Source: Synergistaceae bacterium (lineage in GTDB: Bacteria; Synergistota; Synergistia; Synergistales; Thermovirgaceae). From it: a DNA stretch of 6,183 nucleotides. The position numbers and the translations under genes are program-made. Each line of letters starts with the position of its first letter. Positions within the stretch are counted from its first letter, which is position 1. The DNA lies in assembly GCA_003446665.1 (NCBI GenBank), contig DMCT01000110.1:16893-23075 (forward strand). Reading direction: 5' to 3'. This document shows positions 1 through 6,129 of the stretch, one piece after another. The notes beneath the pieces were generated by a model, which saw only the letters and a list, made by a program, of their open reading frames with translations, was not told where the DNA came from and made no database searches.

Positions 1-1076
1 ATATTTTCCTTGTTCGAACCGCTTCCCATGAGACCTACACGGAGAATTTTACCCTTGAGTTCGCCAAGGCCGGACCCGATCTCTATGGCGTATTCGGACA
101 TCAGATCCTTCCGGACAGCTGCCTCATCAACCCCTTCCGGAACAACGATCGAGGTAAGGCTGGGCAGCCTGTATTCCTTGTCCACCAGGAGTTTGACCCC
201 AAGCGCTTCCAGTCCGTCCCAGAGGGCCTCTGCGTTTCTTCTGTGGCGCTGCCACCTGTTTTCAAGTCCTTCTTCGGCGATTATCTTCAACGCTTCGTTC
301 AAACCGTAGACCATGTTTACCGGTGCAGTGTGATGGTAGAAACGCTCCTGCCCCCAGTAGCGCATGATCATTGTCAGGTCTAGGTACCAGCTTTGGACTT
401 TCTGTTTCCTGTTTTTAATCCTCTCCACAGCCCTGGGGCCAGCTGTGACCGGAGCCAGGCCTGGAGGGCAGGCGAGGCATTTCTGGGTGCCGCTATAAAC
501 CATGTCGAGGCCAAGTCTATCCACCGGGACTTCCATGCCACCCAGCGAGGTGACCGCATCGACCAGAACGAACATACCTGCCTCGTGAGTCGCCTTGGCT
601 ATGTCGTCCAGAGGCTGGAGCACACCCGTCGAGGTCTCGGCATGAACGATGCCCACGACCTTGGCATCGGGATTGTTCTTGATCGCCTTTGCCACATCTT
701 CCGGGTCTATGGGCTTGCCCATGGGAGCGGAAACGGTAACTACCTCCGCTCCGCAACGTTCCGCCACGTCGACCATCCTGGTCCCGAACACGCCGTGGGT
801 GCATATTATGACCTTGTCTCCTCTTTCAATCATATTGACGCAGGCCGTTTCCATTCCAGCGCTTCCGGTACCAGACATGGCCACCGTCAACTCGTTTTTC
901 GTCTGGAAGACATACCGGAGCAGGTCCCTGGTTTCATCCATGATGGCGACAAAATTCTTGTCCAGGTGCCCCAGCGTAGGCTCCGAAAGTGCTCGCAATA
1001 CCCTGCTTTCGACGGGCGTCGGTCCAGGCCCGAGTAAAAGTTTTTCGGGAACGTTTCTAGGCTTTTCCAGTTTCAT
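1..1076 (-). CDS. Class V aminotransferase, alanine-glyoxylate / serine-pyruvate type (3' end outside the window)
   Basis: This is a PLP-dependent fold-type I enzyme that moves an amino group between a small amino acid (serine, alanine or glycine) and a keto acid (pyruvate or glyoxylate), probably in the cytoplasm. I translated it by hand from the ATG at 1074-1076; 358 residues lie in the window and the frame stays open to the left edge. Family marks seen: GPGPT at residues 16-20, SGTGSAG at 68-74 (PLP phosphate region), HAETSTG at 145-151, DAVTS at 173-177 (Asp173 contacts the PLP ring nitrogen) and SGTQK at 195-199, where Lys199 is the Schiff-base lysine. KILRVGLMG at 343-351 carries the arginine expected to bind the substrate carboxylate. 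Family length is about 380-390, so roughly 20-30 C-terminal residues are missing. An AGGAGGT ribosome binding site at 1084-1090, 7 bases upstream, supports the start. It is divergent from the hydrolase gene. Family is certain; substrate is not. A ureidoglycine-glyoxylate aminotransferase (PucG type) is an alternative. Confidence 0.92.
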   Translation of the reverse strand, partial: MKLEKPRNVPEKLLLGPGPTPVESRVLRALSEPTLGHLDKNFVAIMDETRDLLRYVFQTKNELTVAMSGTGSAGMETACVNMIERGDKVIICTHGVFGTRMVDVAERCGAEVVTVSAPMGKPIDPEDVAKAIKNNPDAKVVGIVHAETSTGVLQPLDDIAKATHEAGMFVLVDAVTSLGGMEVPVDRLGLDMVYSGTQKCLACPPGLAPVTAGPRAVERIKNRKQKVQSWYLDLTMIMRYWGQERFYHHTAPVNMVYGLNEALKIIAEEGLENRWQRHRRNAEALWDGLEALGVKLLVDKEYRLPSLTSIVVPEGVDEAAVRKDLMSEYAIEIGSGLGELKGKILRVGLMGSGSNKEN

Positions 1077-1125
1077 TACTTGCACCTCCTGTATTAACCT
1101 TTCGCGTCCTCTTTTTGCGAAAGCT

Positions 1126-1155
1126 TTGACGTTTGTTCGCCGTGTCAAGTATAAA
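1126..1155 (+). promoter_or_regulatory. Candidate promoter for the cysteine hydrolase
   Basis: TTGACG (1126-1131) and TATAAA (1150-1155) stand 18 bases apart, each five-of-six to the housekeeping sigma consensus. Transcription would start near 1162 and give a leader of about 180 bases before the hydrolase start at 1344. That leader is long, so a nearer weak promoter cannot be excluded. I saw no recognisable riboswitch in it. Confidence 0.5.
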
Positions 1156-1177
1156 TCAAAGGACTCGTTTTCTCCAA
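1148..1177 (-). promoter_or_regulatory. Candidate promoter for the aminotransferase
   Basis: On the minus strand a TTGGAG -35 (1177-1172) is followed after 18 bases by TATACT (1153-1148), a five-of-six match to the -10 consensus. Transcription would begin near 1141, leaving a leader of about 65 bases. The -35 is poor (three of six). Its -10 shares bases with the -10 of the plus-strand candidate. Confidence 0.4.
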
Positions 1178-1192
1178 TCACCGTACTCTCTC

Positions 1193-1204
1193 GACAGGAC
1201 TGTC
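1193..1204. repeat. Short inverted repeat, GACAG-GA-CTGTC
   Basis: A perfect 5-base inverted repeat with a 2-base centre lies in the divergent intergenic region, about 30 bases downstream of the predicted plus-strand transcription start. It could be a small operator, but a repeat this short can occur by chance. Confidence 0.25.
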
Positions 1205-1328
1205 ACTATGCCTGAAGGCACTCGTTTGTTACCCCGGAAACTACACTCCCGCACTTCGTTCCACCCTTGCATAAAGCAAATCTGCGGTTTTATTTACAAC
1301 CCCGGCGGGAAGTATGAAAATCGTGGTG

Positions 1329-1338
1329 AAGGGAGTGA
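1329..1338 (+). promoter_or_regulatory. Ribosome binding site that sets the hydrolase start
   Basis: AAGGGAGTGA ends 5 bases before the ATG at 1344, and its GGGAG core sits 8 bases upstream. The in-frame ATG at 1314 has only a weak GGGAAG just before it. The 1344 start also begins the protein right at the first beta strand (LLIVDVQNDF), as usual for this family. Confidence 0.7.
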
Positions 1339-1343
1339 CCGGT

Positions 1344-2141
1344 ATGACAAGATATGACCTGCTCATAGTGGACGTCCAAAACGATTTCTGCCATCCAGAC
1401 GGGTCTTTGTTCGTTCCCGGGGCGCCTGAGGATACCCAAAGGCTTTGCGGCCTCCTGGACCATCTCGCCGAAACCGAAAGAATCAGGAATTTTCACATCA
1501 CCCTGGACACCCATTTCGTCTTCGACATTTCCCATCCCGCGTTCTGGCGCGACGAAAAAGGCGGCAAGCCCGAGCCTTTCACACAGATAGGGGCAAAGGA
1601 CCTTGCGTCAGGAAAATGGAGCCCGGCCGACCCATCGGCCAGGGAAAGGGTACTCGAATATCTCGAAAAACTTGAGTCCTCGGGCAAATACAGACATACC
1701 CTCTGGCCGGAGCACTGTATCCTCGGATCCTGGGGACACTGCATGGACGAGGCTGTCCACAAACGAGTCACCGCCTGGGAACGCCATGAAGGCAGGCGCT
1801 CCGACTACGTACTCAAGGGCATGAACGTCTGGACGGAACATTATTCGGCGCTCAAGGCCGAGGTGGAAGATCCGGAAGACCCCGGCACCCTTGTTAACAA
1901 ACGGCTTCTGGAAGACCTTTTAACGGCGGAATGGGTTCTCATTTCAGGGCAAGCCCTGAGTCACTGCGTAGGTAATACACTGAGAGACATGATGGAAATA
2001 TTGGAGCCTTCCGAATTGAGCAAGCTTGTTTTGCTGGAAGACGCCACCAGCAGCGTTCCCGGTTTCGAAGAATCGGGGGAACAGATCCTTTATGAAGCCA
2101 AAATGGCCGGGATTCGCATCTGCAGGACCAACGACATCTGA
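1344..2141 (+). CDS. Isochorismatase/nicotinamidase-family cysteine hydrolase
   Basis: A 265-residue protein of the isochorismatase-like fold (COG1335-type), which cleaves amide or related C-N bonds through a nucleophilic cysteine. The triad is visible: Asp10 in VDVQNDF, Lys158 in YVLKGMN and Cys208 in GQALSHCVGN. The metal ligands of nicotinamidases also appear to be present: Asp55 and His57 in LDTH, and His124 in WPEHC. KGMNVWTEHYSAL (158-170) resembles the nicotinamidase KGxNxxxxxYSAF stretch. The stretch between LDTH and WPEHC is about 67 residues, longer than in small nicotinamidases such as E. coli PncA, making the protein some 50 residues longer. No signal peptide or membrane segment is seen, so it should be cytoplasmic. 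Candidate roles are nicotinamide deamidation in NAD salvage or hydrolysis of another small amide or ureide; I cannot choose between them. The gene stands alone, divergent from the aminotransferase, and ends at a strong terminator. An alternative ATG at 1314 would add 10 residues. Confidence 0.9.
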   Translation: MTRYDLLIVDVQNDFCHPDGSLFVPGAPEDTQRLCGLLDHLAETERIRNFHITLDTHFVFDISHPAFWRDEKGGKPEPFTQIGAKDLASGKWSPADPSARERVLEYLEKLESSGKYRHTLWPEHCILGSWGHCMDEAVHKRVTAWERHEGRRSDYVLKGMNVWTEHYSALKAEVEDPEDPGTLVNKRLLEDLLTAEWVLISGQALSHCVGNTLRDMMEILEPSELSKLVLLEDATSSVPGFEESGEQILYEAKMAGIRICRTNDI

Positions 2142-2171
2142 GTGAAAAGGAATAACAGGGGTCGATTAAAA

Positions 2172-2208
2172 TGAAGCCGGATCCATAAAGAATCCGGCTT
2201 CACTTTTT
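2172..2208 (+). terminator. Rho-independent terminator of the hydrolase gene, possibly bidirectional
   Basis: A perfect 11-bp stem (arms 2172-2182 and 2192-2202, TGAAGCCGGAT and its complement) with a 9-base loop is followed on the plus strand by CTTTTTT. On the minus strand the same stem is followed by TTTTAAT, a weaker tail that could also end transcripts of the convergent carrier gene, whose stop codon is about 30 bases away. Confidence 0.9.
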
Positions 2209-2229
2209 TGACGGATTTGAAACGCTGCG

Positions 2230-3513
2230 CTATTCCCAAACCTTGGTATCGATCATCTTTTCGCTTTTCGCCACCAGCGTGGTTCCTGTAAGGTCGCCCG
2301 TCACGTTGATGCAGGTACGACCCATGTCCAGTATAGCGTCGATACCCAGAATCATGGCATAGGCCGCTGCGATAGGCGAACCCTCGTGCAGGGGAAGACC
2401 GACGGTTTCAAGAACCATCAGGAGCATAATGGCACCGGCCCCCGGCACTCCGGCAGTCCCGATAGATGCCAGAACGGCTGTGAGAATGACAGTAAGTTGC
2501 TGGGGCAGTGTCAGCGGCATACCCACGGCGAAACCGATGAAAAGGGCACAGACTCCCTGGTAGATAGCCGTCCCGTCCATGTTTATGGTGGCGCCTATGG
2601 GAAGGGTGAAAGAATAGATGCTACGCGGGATGCCCAGATTTTCCTCGGCGTTCCTCATGGTCACAGGCAAGGTACCGCTGCTGCTGCGGGTGACAAAGGC
2701 GGTAACCATGGCATCCCTGGCTCCACGGAGAAACTTGACAAAACTGAGCCTGTTAAGTGTGAGCAAGCCTCCGTATACGACTATGACATGAATAATGTAC
2801 CCCAGGAAACAGGCCAGGGTTACCACACCCAGGGGACCCACCACTTTCGATCCCTGTTTCGCGAAAACCACTGCTATCAATGCGAATACGCCTATCGGCG
2901 CGTACTGAAGCACCCACTTGACGATGATGTACATTACTTCCGCGGCTCCGTCGAAGACGTTGTAGATAATTTCTCCCGCGTTTCTGATGCGTTCGTTGCT
3001 GCTGATCTTCAGGTAGCTGACGCCGATGCCGAATATGACGGCAAAGAAAATGGTCGGCAGTACCGCCCCTGTTGTGAGGGCTTCGAAGGGGTTGGTTGGT
3101 ATGATGTTAAGGAAAGTGTTTACTACAGAAGGCCTTTCGAGTGCCCTGCCTGCCGCCTCGCCGACGGCCCCTAGGTCAAGTCCGAGACCGGGTTTGAAGA
3201 TATTTCCCATGAGTAGCCCGACCGCTACCGCAAAAGCGGACGTTATCAAATAGTACACCACAATCTTGATGCCCACTTTACCCAGCTCGGCGGGGCTGAT
3301 ACCTGCGGCGCCTATTACCAGAGTCGTAAGTATTAGAGGCATAACGATCATTTTCAATAAACGCACGAAAAGATTTCCGAAAGGTTCGACCCAAAGAATC
3401 GATTCTCCGGCTACGAGACCGACTATCCCTCCAAGCACCAGGCCTATCAAAATCCGGACAAGCAGGTTCGACTTGAAATACCAGTCGAACATTCCCTTGC
3501 GCTCGTTACTCAA
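2230..3513 (-). CDS. Dicarboxylate/amino acid:cation symporter (DAACS family), probably aspartate/glutamate uptake
   Basis: A 427-residue inner-membrane carrier of the GltPh/GltP/DctA family, which takes up acidic amino acids or C4-dicarboxylates with Na+ or H+. Many hydrophobic helices are present, and the C-terminal transport core is fully conserved: RSSSGTLP at 276-283 (hairpin 1), NMDGT at 311-315 (helix 7), [10 protein letters not shown] at 352-361 (hairpin 2) and [19 protein letters not shown] at 392-410 (helix 8). From family knowledge, Arg399 corresponds to GltPh Arg397, which binds the side-chain carboxylate. Asp396, Thr400 and Asn403 match other ligand contacts. Asp407 and the NMDGT asparagine and aspartate match sodium ligands. 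This favours a Na+-coupled aspartate/glutamate carrier; a dicarboxylate carrier is possible. The start is TTG (3511-3513), chosen because GGAGGTGA lies 6 bases upstream; the first ATG (Met8, 3490-3492) has no such site. It follows the two-component genes in the same direction after 176 bases, suggesting it is their target. Confidence 0.95.
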   Translation of the reverse strand: MSNERKGMFDWYFKSNLLVRILIGLVLGGIVGLVAGESILWVEPFGNLFVRLLKMIVMPLILTTLVIGAAGISPAELGKVGIKIVVYYLITSAFAVAVGLLMGNIFKPGLGLDLGAVGEAAGRALERPSVVNTFLNIIPTNPFEALTTGAVLPTIFFAVIFGIGVSYLKISSNERIRNAGEIIYNVFDGAAEVMYIIVKWVLQYAPIGVFALIAVVFAKQGSKVVGPLGVVTLACFLGYIIHVIVVYGGLLTLNRLSFVKFLRGARDAMVTAFVTRSSSGTLPVTMRNAEENLGIPRSIYSFTLPIGATINMDGTAIYQGVCALFIGFAVGMPLTLPQQLTVILTAVLASIGTAGVPGAGAIMLLMVLETVGLPLHEGSPIAAAYAMILGIDAILDMGRTCINVTGDLTGTTLVAKSEKMIDTKVWE

Positions 3514-3519
3514 GGCAAT

Positions 3520-3527
3520 TCACCTCC
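3520..3527 (-). promoter_or_regulatory. Ribosome binding site that sets the TTG start of the symporter
   Basis: GGAGGTGA on the minus strand ends 6 bases before the TTG at 3513, with the GGAGG core 9 bases away. It is the only strong site near the N-terminus and decides for the TTG over the ATG seven codons further in. Confidence 0.8.
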
Positions 3528-3540
3528 ACTCAGAATGTTT

Positions 3541-3566
3541 GGGCGGTTTCTTGTAAACACGCACCC
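3541..3566 (-). other. Stem-loop in the symporter mRNA leader
   Basis: On the minus strand GG-T-GCG-T-GTTT can pair with AAAC-CGC-CC around the loop ACAAG, giving 9 pairs with two single-base bulges. It starts almost exactly at the predicted transcription start (about 3567) and ends 13 bases before the ribosome binding site. No U-run follows on this strand, so it is not an attenuator for the gene; a 5'-end stabilising or regulatory role is possible. On the plus strand the same stem is followed by TTTTTAATTT and would look like a terminator of antisense transcription. Confidence 0.45.
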
Positions 3567-3573
3567 TTTTTAA

Positions 3574-3601
3574 TTTATATAACACTCTGCCTGGGAAGCA
3601 A
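3574..3601 (-). promoter_or_regulatory. Candidate promoter of the symporter gene
   Basis: On the minus strand TTGCTT (3601-3596), 16 bases, then TATAAA (3579-3574), inside the AT-rich run TATATAAATTAAAAA. The -10 is good (five of six) and the -35 is poor (three of six), as expected where an activator is needed. Transcription would start near 3567, giving a leader of about 54 bases. Confidence 0.55.
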
Positions 3602-3610
3602 ATTCACCAG

Positions 3611-3629
3611 ATGGTCCAGTTTGAACCAT
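3611..3629. promoter_or_regulatory. Candidate operator 1: imperfect palindrome upstream of the symporter
   Basis: ATGGTCCA-GTT-TGAACCAT: 8-base arms with seven of eight positions symmetric around a 3-base centre at 3620, about 53 bases upstream of the predicted symporter transcription start. It closely resembles the second palindrome at 3655-3672. The likely binder is the adjacent NarL-type regulator; this is inference. Confidence 0.5.
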
Positions 3630-3654
3630 TTTACTACCGATACGAGCCTTTCCC

Positions 3655-3672
3655 ATGGGCCATTTGGTCCAT
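3655..3672. promoter_or_regulatory. Candidate operator 2: imperfect palindrome upstream of the symporter
   Basis: ATGGGCCA-TT-TGGTCCAT: 8-base arms, seven of eight symmetric, around a 2-base centre at 3663.5. Its arms share ATGGNCCA with operator 1, and the two centres are 43.5 bases apart, about four helical turns, so both would face the same side of the DNA. It sits about 96 bases upstream of the predicted start and 18 bases past the regulator stop codon. Confidence 0.5.
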
Positions 3673-3689
3673 AAGGCCCGTTTCAGGGC

Positions 3690-4328
3690 TCAGTCCAGTT
3701 CGAGATGCATCGCCTTTTTTATGAACTCTATCTTGGAATTTACTTTCAGCTTCCTGTATATGTTCAGTATGTGCTTTTTCACCGTCGAGGCGGCGATCCC
3801 GTGCCGCGCGGCAATCTCCCTGTATGTCAGGCCTTCTATGATGTCTTTCATCACTTCCTTTTCCCTTGTTGTGAGCTTGTAATCATCACATGAGACGGTT
3901 GCCCTTTCTCTTTGGAATTCTTCAAGGAGAATCCTCGCTACACTCGGGCTTATAGGGGATCCCCCGTCATGAAGGGCCTTTATCTGCGAGACCAGCTCGC
4001 CTGGTTTGGTGTTTTTCAGTACATACCCGGAAGCGCCCGCCTCTATAGCGCTCAGTATTTTTTTCTCTTCCTCGAATATGGTCAAAATCAGAACCTTGGT
4101 ACCGGGCCAATTTTCAACTACTTTTTTCGTCGCTTCGATGCCCGACTCGCCAGGCAGCCCGATATCCATCAGCACTATATCGGGCGGTCCGCTTCTTTCG
4201 ATAGCCTCGTAAAGCTCTCCGGCATCTTTTATCGCCGCCATGACATGAATATCTTTTTCCATCTGCAGGAGGTATCTCAGACCCTCACGAACATCTCTTA
4301 CGTCTTCACATATCATGATCCTGATCAA
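3690..4328 (-). CDS. NarL/FixJ-family response regulator
   Basis: A 212-residue two-domain regulator, the usual length for the family. The receiver domain (about 1-118) has the acidic pocket Glu8-Asp9, the phospho-acceptor Asp55 in LMDIGLPG, Thr83 in ILTIF and Lys105 in YVLKN, so it should be phosphorylated normally. The C-terminal LuxR-type helix-turn-helix (about 150-208) reads LTTREKEVM, then EIAARHGIAASTVKKHI as the recognition unit, then NIYRKLKV. It is a DNA-binding transcription factor, cytoplasmic, and the natural partner of the kinase encoded just upstream. The start is TTG at 4326-4328, which gives the typical family opening MIRIMICEDV. The first ATG (4314-4316) would trim the first beta strand and is too far from the ribosome binding site. 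The gene overlaps the kinase gene by 23 bases, so the two are co-transcribed and probably translationally coupled. Its likely target is the symporter promoter downstream. Confidence 0.95.
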   Translation of the reverse strand: MIRIMICEDVRDVREGLRYLLQMEKDIHVMAAIKDAGELYEAIERSGPPDIVLMDIGLPGESGIEATKKVVENWPGTKVLILTIFEEEKKILSAIEAGASGYVLKNTKPGELVSQIKALHDGGSPISPSVARILLEEFQRERATVSCDDYKLTTREKEVMKDIIEGLTYREIAARHGIAASTVKKHILNIYRKLKVNSKIEFIKKAMHLELD

Positions 4329-6129
4329 TTTCGTCTGCCCCCTCCTTGACGGGAAGAACGATCCTTATCGACGTACCGCTGTCTTCAGGTGAAGCAAGCT
4401 CGAAAAGCCCCCCAAGCGACAGGACACGCTTGCGGATGTTATCCAGGCCGTATCCACCTTTTTCAATGCCCTTTTCGGCGCCGCCTATGCCATCGTCGAC
4501 AAACTCGAGGCTGACGCCTTCTTCGAGGATACGAAGGCGCACCGAAACCTTTTTTGCCTTCGAATGCTTCAGGACGTTGCTTGTAAGCTCCTGGATTATT
4601 TTTTCCAACTCGAATCTCGTTTGCCTGCCAAGACAGTTCAGATCCACGGAATTTTCCACGGCATAATCAAGCCTTATGCCCTTAAGCTCGAGCCTGTTTC
4701 GTACGTGGGCTCCGAGGTAGCGGGCAAAATCGATTATCCGCCGGTCCTCCGCGGCGGTACCGTGAAGTATCTCCTTGAGATCTTCGATGCCGCGAAGCGT
4801 GTTTTCCTCTATTCTCGCAAGCATTTCTTTCAACGTTTCCGGATCCTTGCCCAGGGCCTGCTGCGCAACGGAATTGGAAATGTTTATGTTTGTCAACCTC
4901 GCTCCCAAAGAATCGTGAAGATATCCGTAGATTCTCTCTTTTTCCTCTATAAGGCGCAGTCTCATGTTCTCCCTTTGAAGTTTCATCAAGGCTTCGGTTC
5001 GTTCCTTGACCTTTTTTTCTAGACTCCTGCCATATTCAGCGACAGTCTCTACAAGGTTATTGAACTGGCGGGCAAGCAGGCCGAACTCGTCGTTTTTGTC
5101 TTCTGGAAGCCGTGCGGAGTAGTCTCCCTGTTCTAGCTTTCCTATTACTGAGATGGTCTTTTTGAGGGGTTCCATGATCATGGAATTGCTCAGGATAACC
5201 AGAGTAACAGCCATAAGGACTATCATTACGCTTTCGAGGAACGCTATATACTTCATCCCTTCCAATGCCGAGGCCATTAGCGCTTCGTATGGAAAGGCTA
5301 CTAGCAGCTTCCATCCCGTCGTCTCGTTTTCCGTACACGTGACGTAGTACATTCCGTTGAGGTCCTTGGGAGTCATAAGGGACCCGGATGGGCAACCCTC
5401 GTAGTTTTCCAGGTCGAAAAGTGTGAATGTCTCCAGGCTTGAAAGGATTTTGCCTTTTTCGCCGTTGAACTGGTTGACGATTACCTGGTCTTTGTCGTTC
5501 AGGAGAACCACTTTGCCGCCTTTTTCGATCTCGATCTGTTCTATCATTTTCGCCAGGTCGTCAAGGAGGATATCGATCCCCAAAACGCCCGTGAAAACCC
5601 CGTCCTCGCCGTATACGGGAATGACGCCGGTGATTCCCATGGCTTCCACGCTTGCGTAAAGATAGGGCTCGGAAATGATGAACCTGCCGATTTCTACGGC
5701 CCTGATAAACCATGGCCTGGTACGAGGGTCGTAACCCGGTTCAAAGACCGGTGTGTTATCAACAAAGCCCGGACCGATCCCCCATTCGTACATCTCGCCC
5801 TCGGCCGTTCCCAGGTAAATGGCCCGTAGATACTCCTTTCGCGCATGGACGGAAGCGAGAATTACCGGTTTCATCTCTTCGGGCCGCACTTCCCTGAAGG
5901 CCGGGTACTGTGACATCGATTCCGCCAGTTCCCTGATCCCGCCGAAAAAGGAATCTACCCTTCTTTCCGTTTGAGAAAGAACCGTCAGAGATAACTCCTT
6001 CGCATTCTCCAGGGCCGACTCCTTCAGGGCGTTGTAACTCAAAAAGAGCAACATACCCAGGAATATGGCGATAGTCAGCAAAACCGAGAAAATGAAACGT
6101 GTCCTGACGCTTTTCAGGAAATTTACCAT
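4306..6129 (-). CDS. Membrane sensor histidine kinase with dCache, HAMP, HisKA_3 and HATPase_c
   Basis: A 607-residue kinase of the NarX/DegS class. Order: transmembrane helix 1 (about 12-31), an extracellular double-Cache sensor (about 35-285), helix 2 (about 293-316), HAMP (about 317-368), a charged coiled coil (369-395), HisKA_3 with His405 in ERIYGYLHDSLGARL, and HATPase_c. The ATPase has an N box (Glu514, Asn518 in QELTSNVLKHS), DDGIGG at 545-550, GGYGLDNI at 558-565 and SGTSIRIVLP near the end, so it looks active. The sensor carries the Cache signature YDPRTRPWF at 133-141, EPYLY at 154-158 and GVLGID ending at Asp186. These positions largely follow the amino-acid-binding dCache pattern (Tyr, Arg, Trp, aromatic, Asp). 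Start: ATG 6129 has GGTGGTGA just upstream and leaves a short N-terminus before helix 1. A GTG at 6159 in the same frame would add 10 residues but has no usable site. It overlaps the regulator gene by 23 bases. The HK promoter is probably outside the window. Confidence 0.95.
   Translation of the reverse strand: MVNFLKSVRTRFIFSVLLTIAIFLGMLLFLSYNALKESALENAKELSLTVLSQTERRVDSFFGGIRELAESMSQYPAFREVRPEEMKPVILASVHARKEYLRAIYLGTAEGEMYEWGIGPGFVDNTPVFEPGYDPRTRPWFIRAVEIGRFIISEPYLYASVEAMGITGVIPVYGEDGVFTGVLGIDILLDDLAKMIEQIEIEKGGKVVLLNDKDQVIVNQFNGEKGKILSSLETFTLFDLENYEGCPSGSLMTPKDLNGMYYVTCTENETTGWKLLVAFPYEALMASALEGMKYIAFLESVMIVLMAVTLVILSNSMIMEPLKKTISVIGKLEQGDYSARLPEDKNDEFGLLARQFNNLVETVAEYGRSLEKKVKERTEALMKLQRENMRLRLIEEKERIYGYLHDSLGARLTNINISNSVAQQALGKDPETLKEMLARIEENTLRGIEDLKEILHGTAAEDRRIIDFARYLGAHVRNRLELKGIRLDYAVENSVDLNCLGRQTRFELEKIIQELTSNVLKHSKAKKVSVRLRILEEGVSLEFVDDGIGGAEKGIEKGGYGLDNIRKRVLSLGGLFELASPEDSGTSIRIVLPVKEGADEIDQDHDM
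4341..4347 (-). promoter_or_regulatory. Ribosome binding site of the regulator, inside the kinase gene
   Basis: AAGGAGG (followed by GGG) on the minus strand lies 12 bases upstream of the TTG start at 4328, counting from the AAGGAGG end. It sits in the last codons of the kinase gene. The distance to the alternative ATG at 4316 is 24 bases, which argues against that start. Confidence 0.65.

Noticed and set aside
393..1037. Long plus-strand open frame opposite the aminotransferase gene
   Set aside because: The minus strand here encodes a full set of aminotransferase motifs; the plus-strand product resembles no family and has no ribosome binding site. It is an antisense shadow.
1143..1148. Consensus TTGACA on the minus strand as the -35 of the aminotransferase promoter
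   Set aside because: At 16-18 bases downstream the minus strand has only AAGCTT/AGCTTT-like bases, with no acceptable -10.
1267..1296. TTGCAT with TATTTA as a nearer plus-strand promoter for the hydrolase
   Set aside because: The -10 match is only three of six; the pair at 1126-1155 is clearly better.
1314..1343. ATG at 1314 as the hydrolase start
   Set aside because: Its upstream site is weak, and the ten extra residues lie before the conserved first strand. The ATG at 1344 has a good site and fits the family.
2386..3174. Plus-strand open frame of 262 codons opposite the symporter gene
   Set aside because: It is antisense to the conserved carrier core, gives a low-complexity polar product with no recognisable domain, and is explained by codon bias of the real gene.
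3677..3690. Hairpin GCCC-TGAAAC-GGGC just after the regulator stop codon as a terminator
   Set aside because: The stem is only four pairs and no T-run follows, so transcription may read through into the symporter gene.
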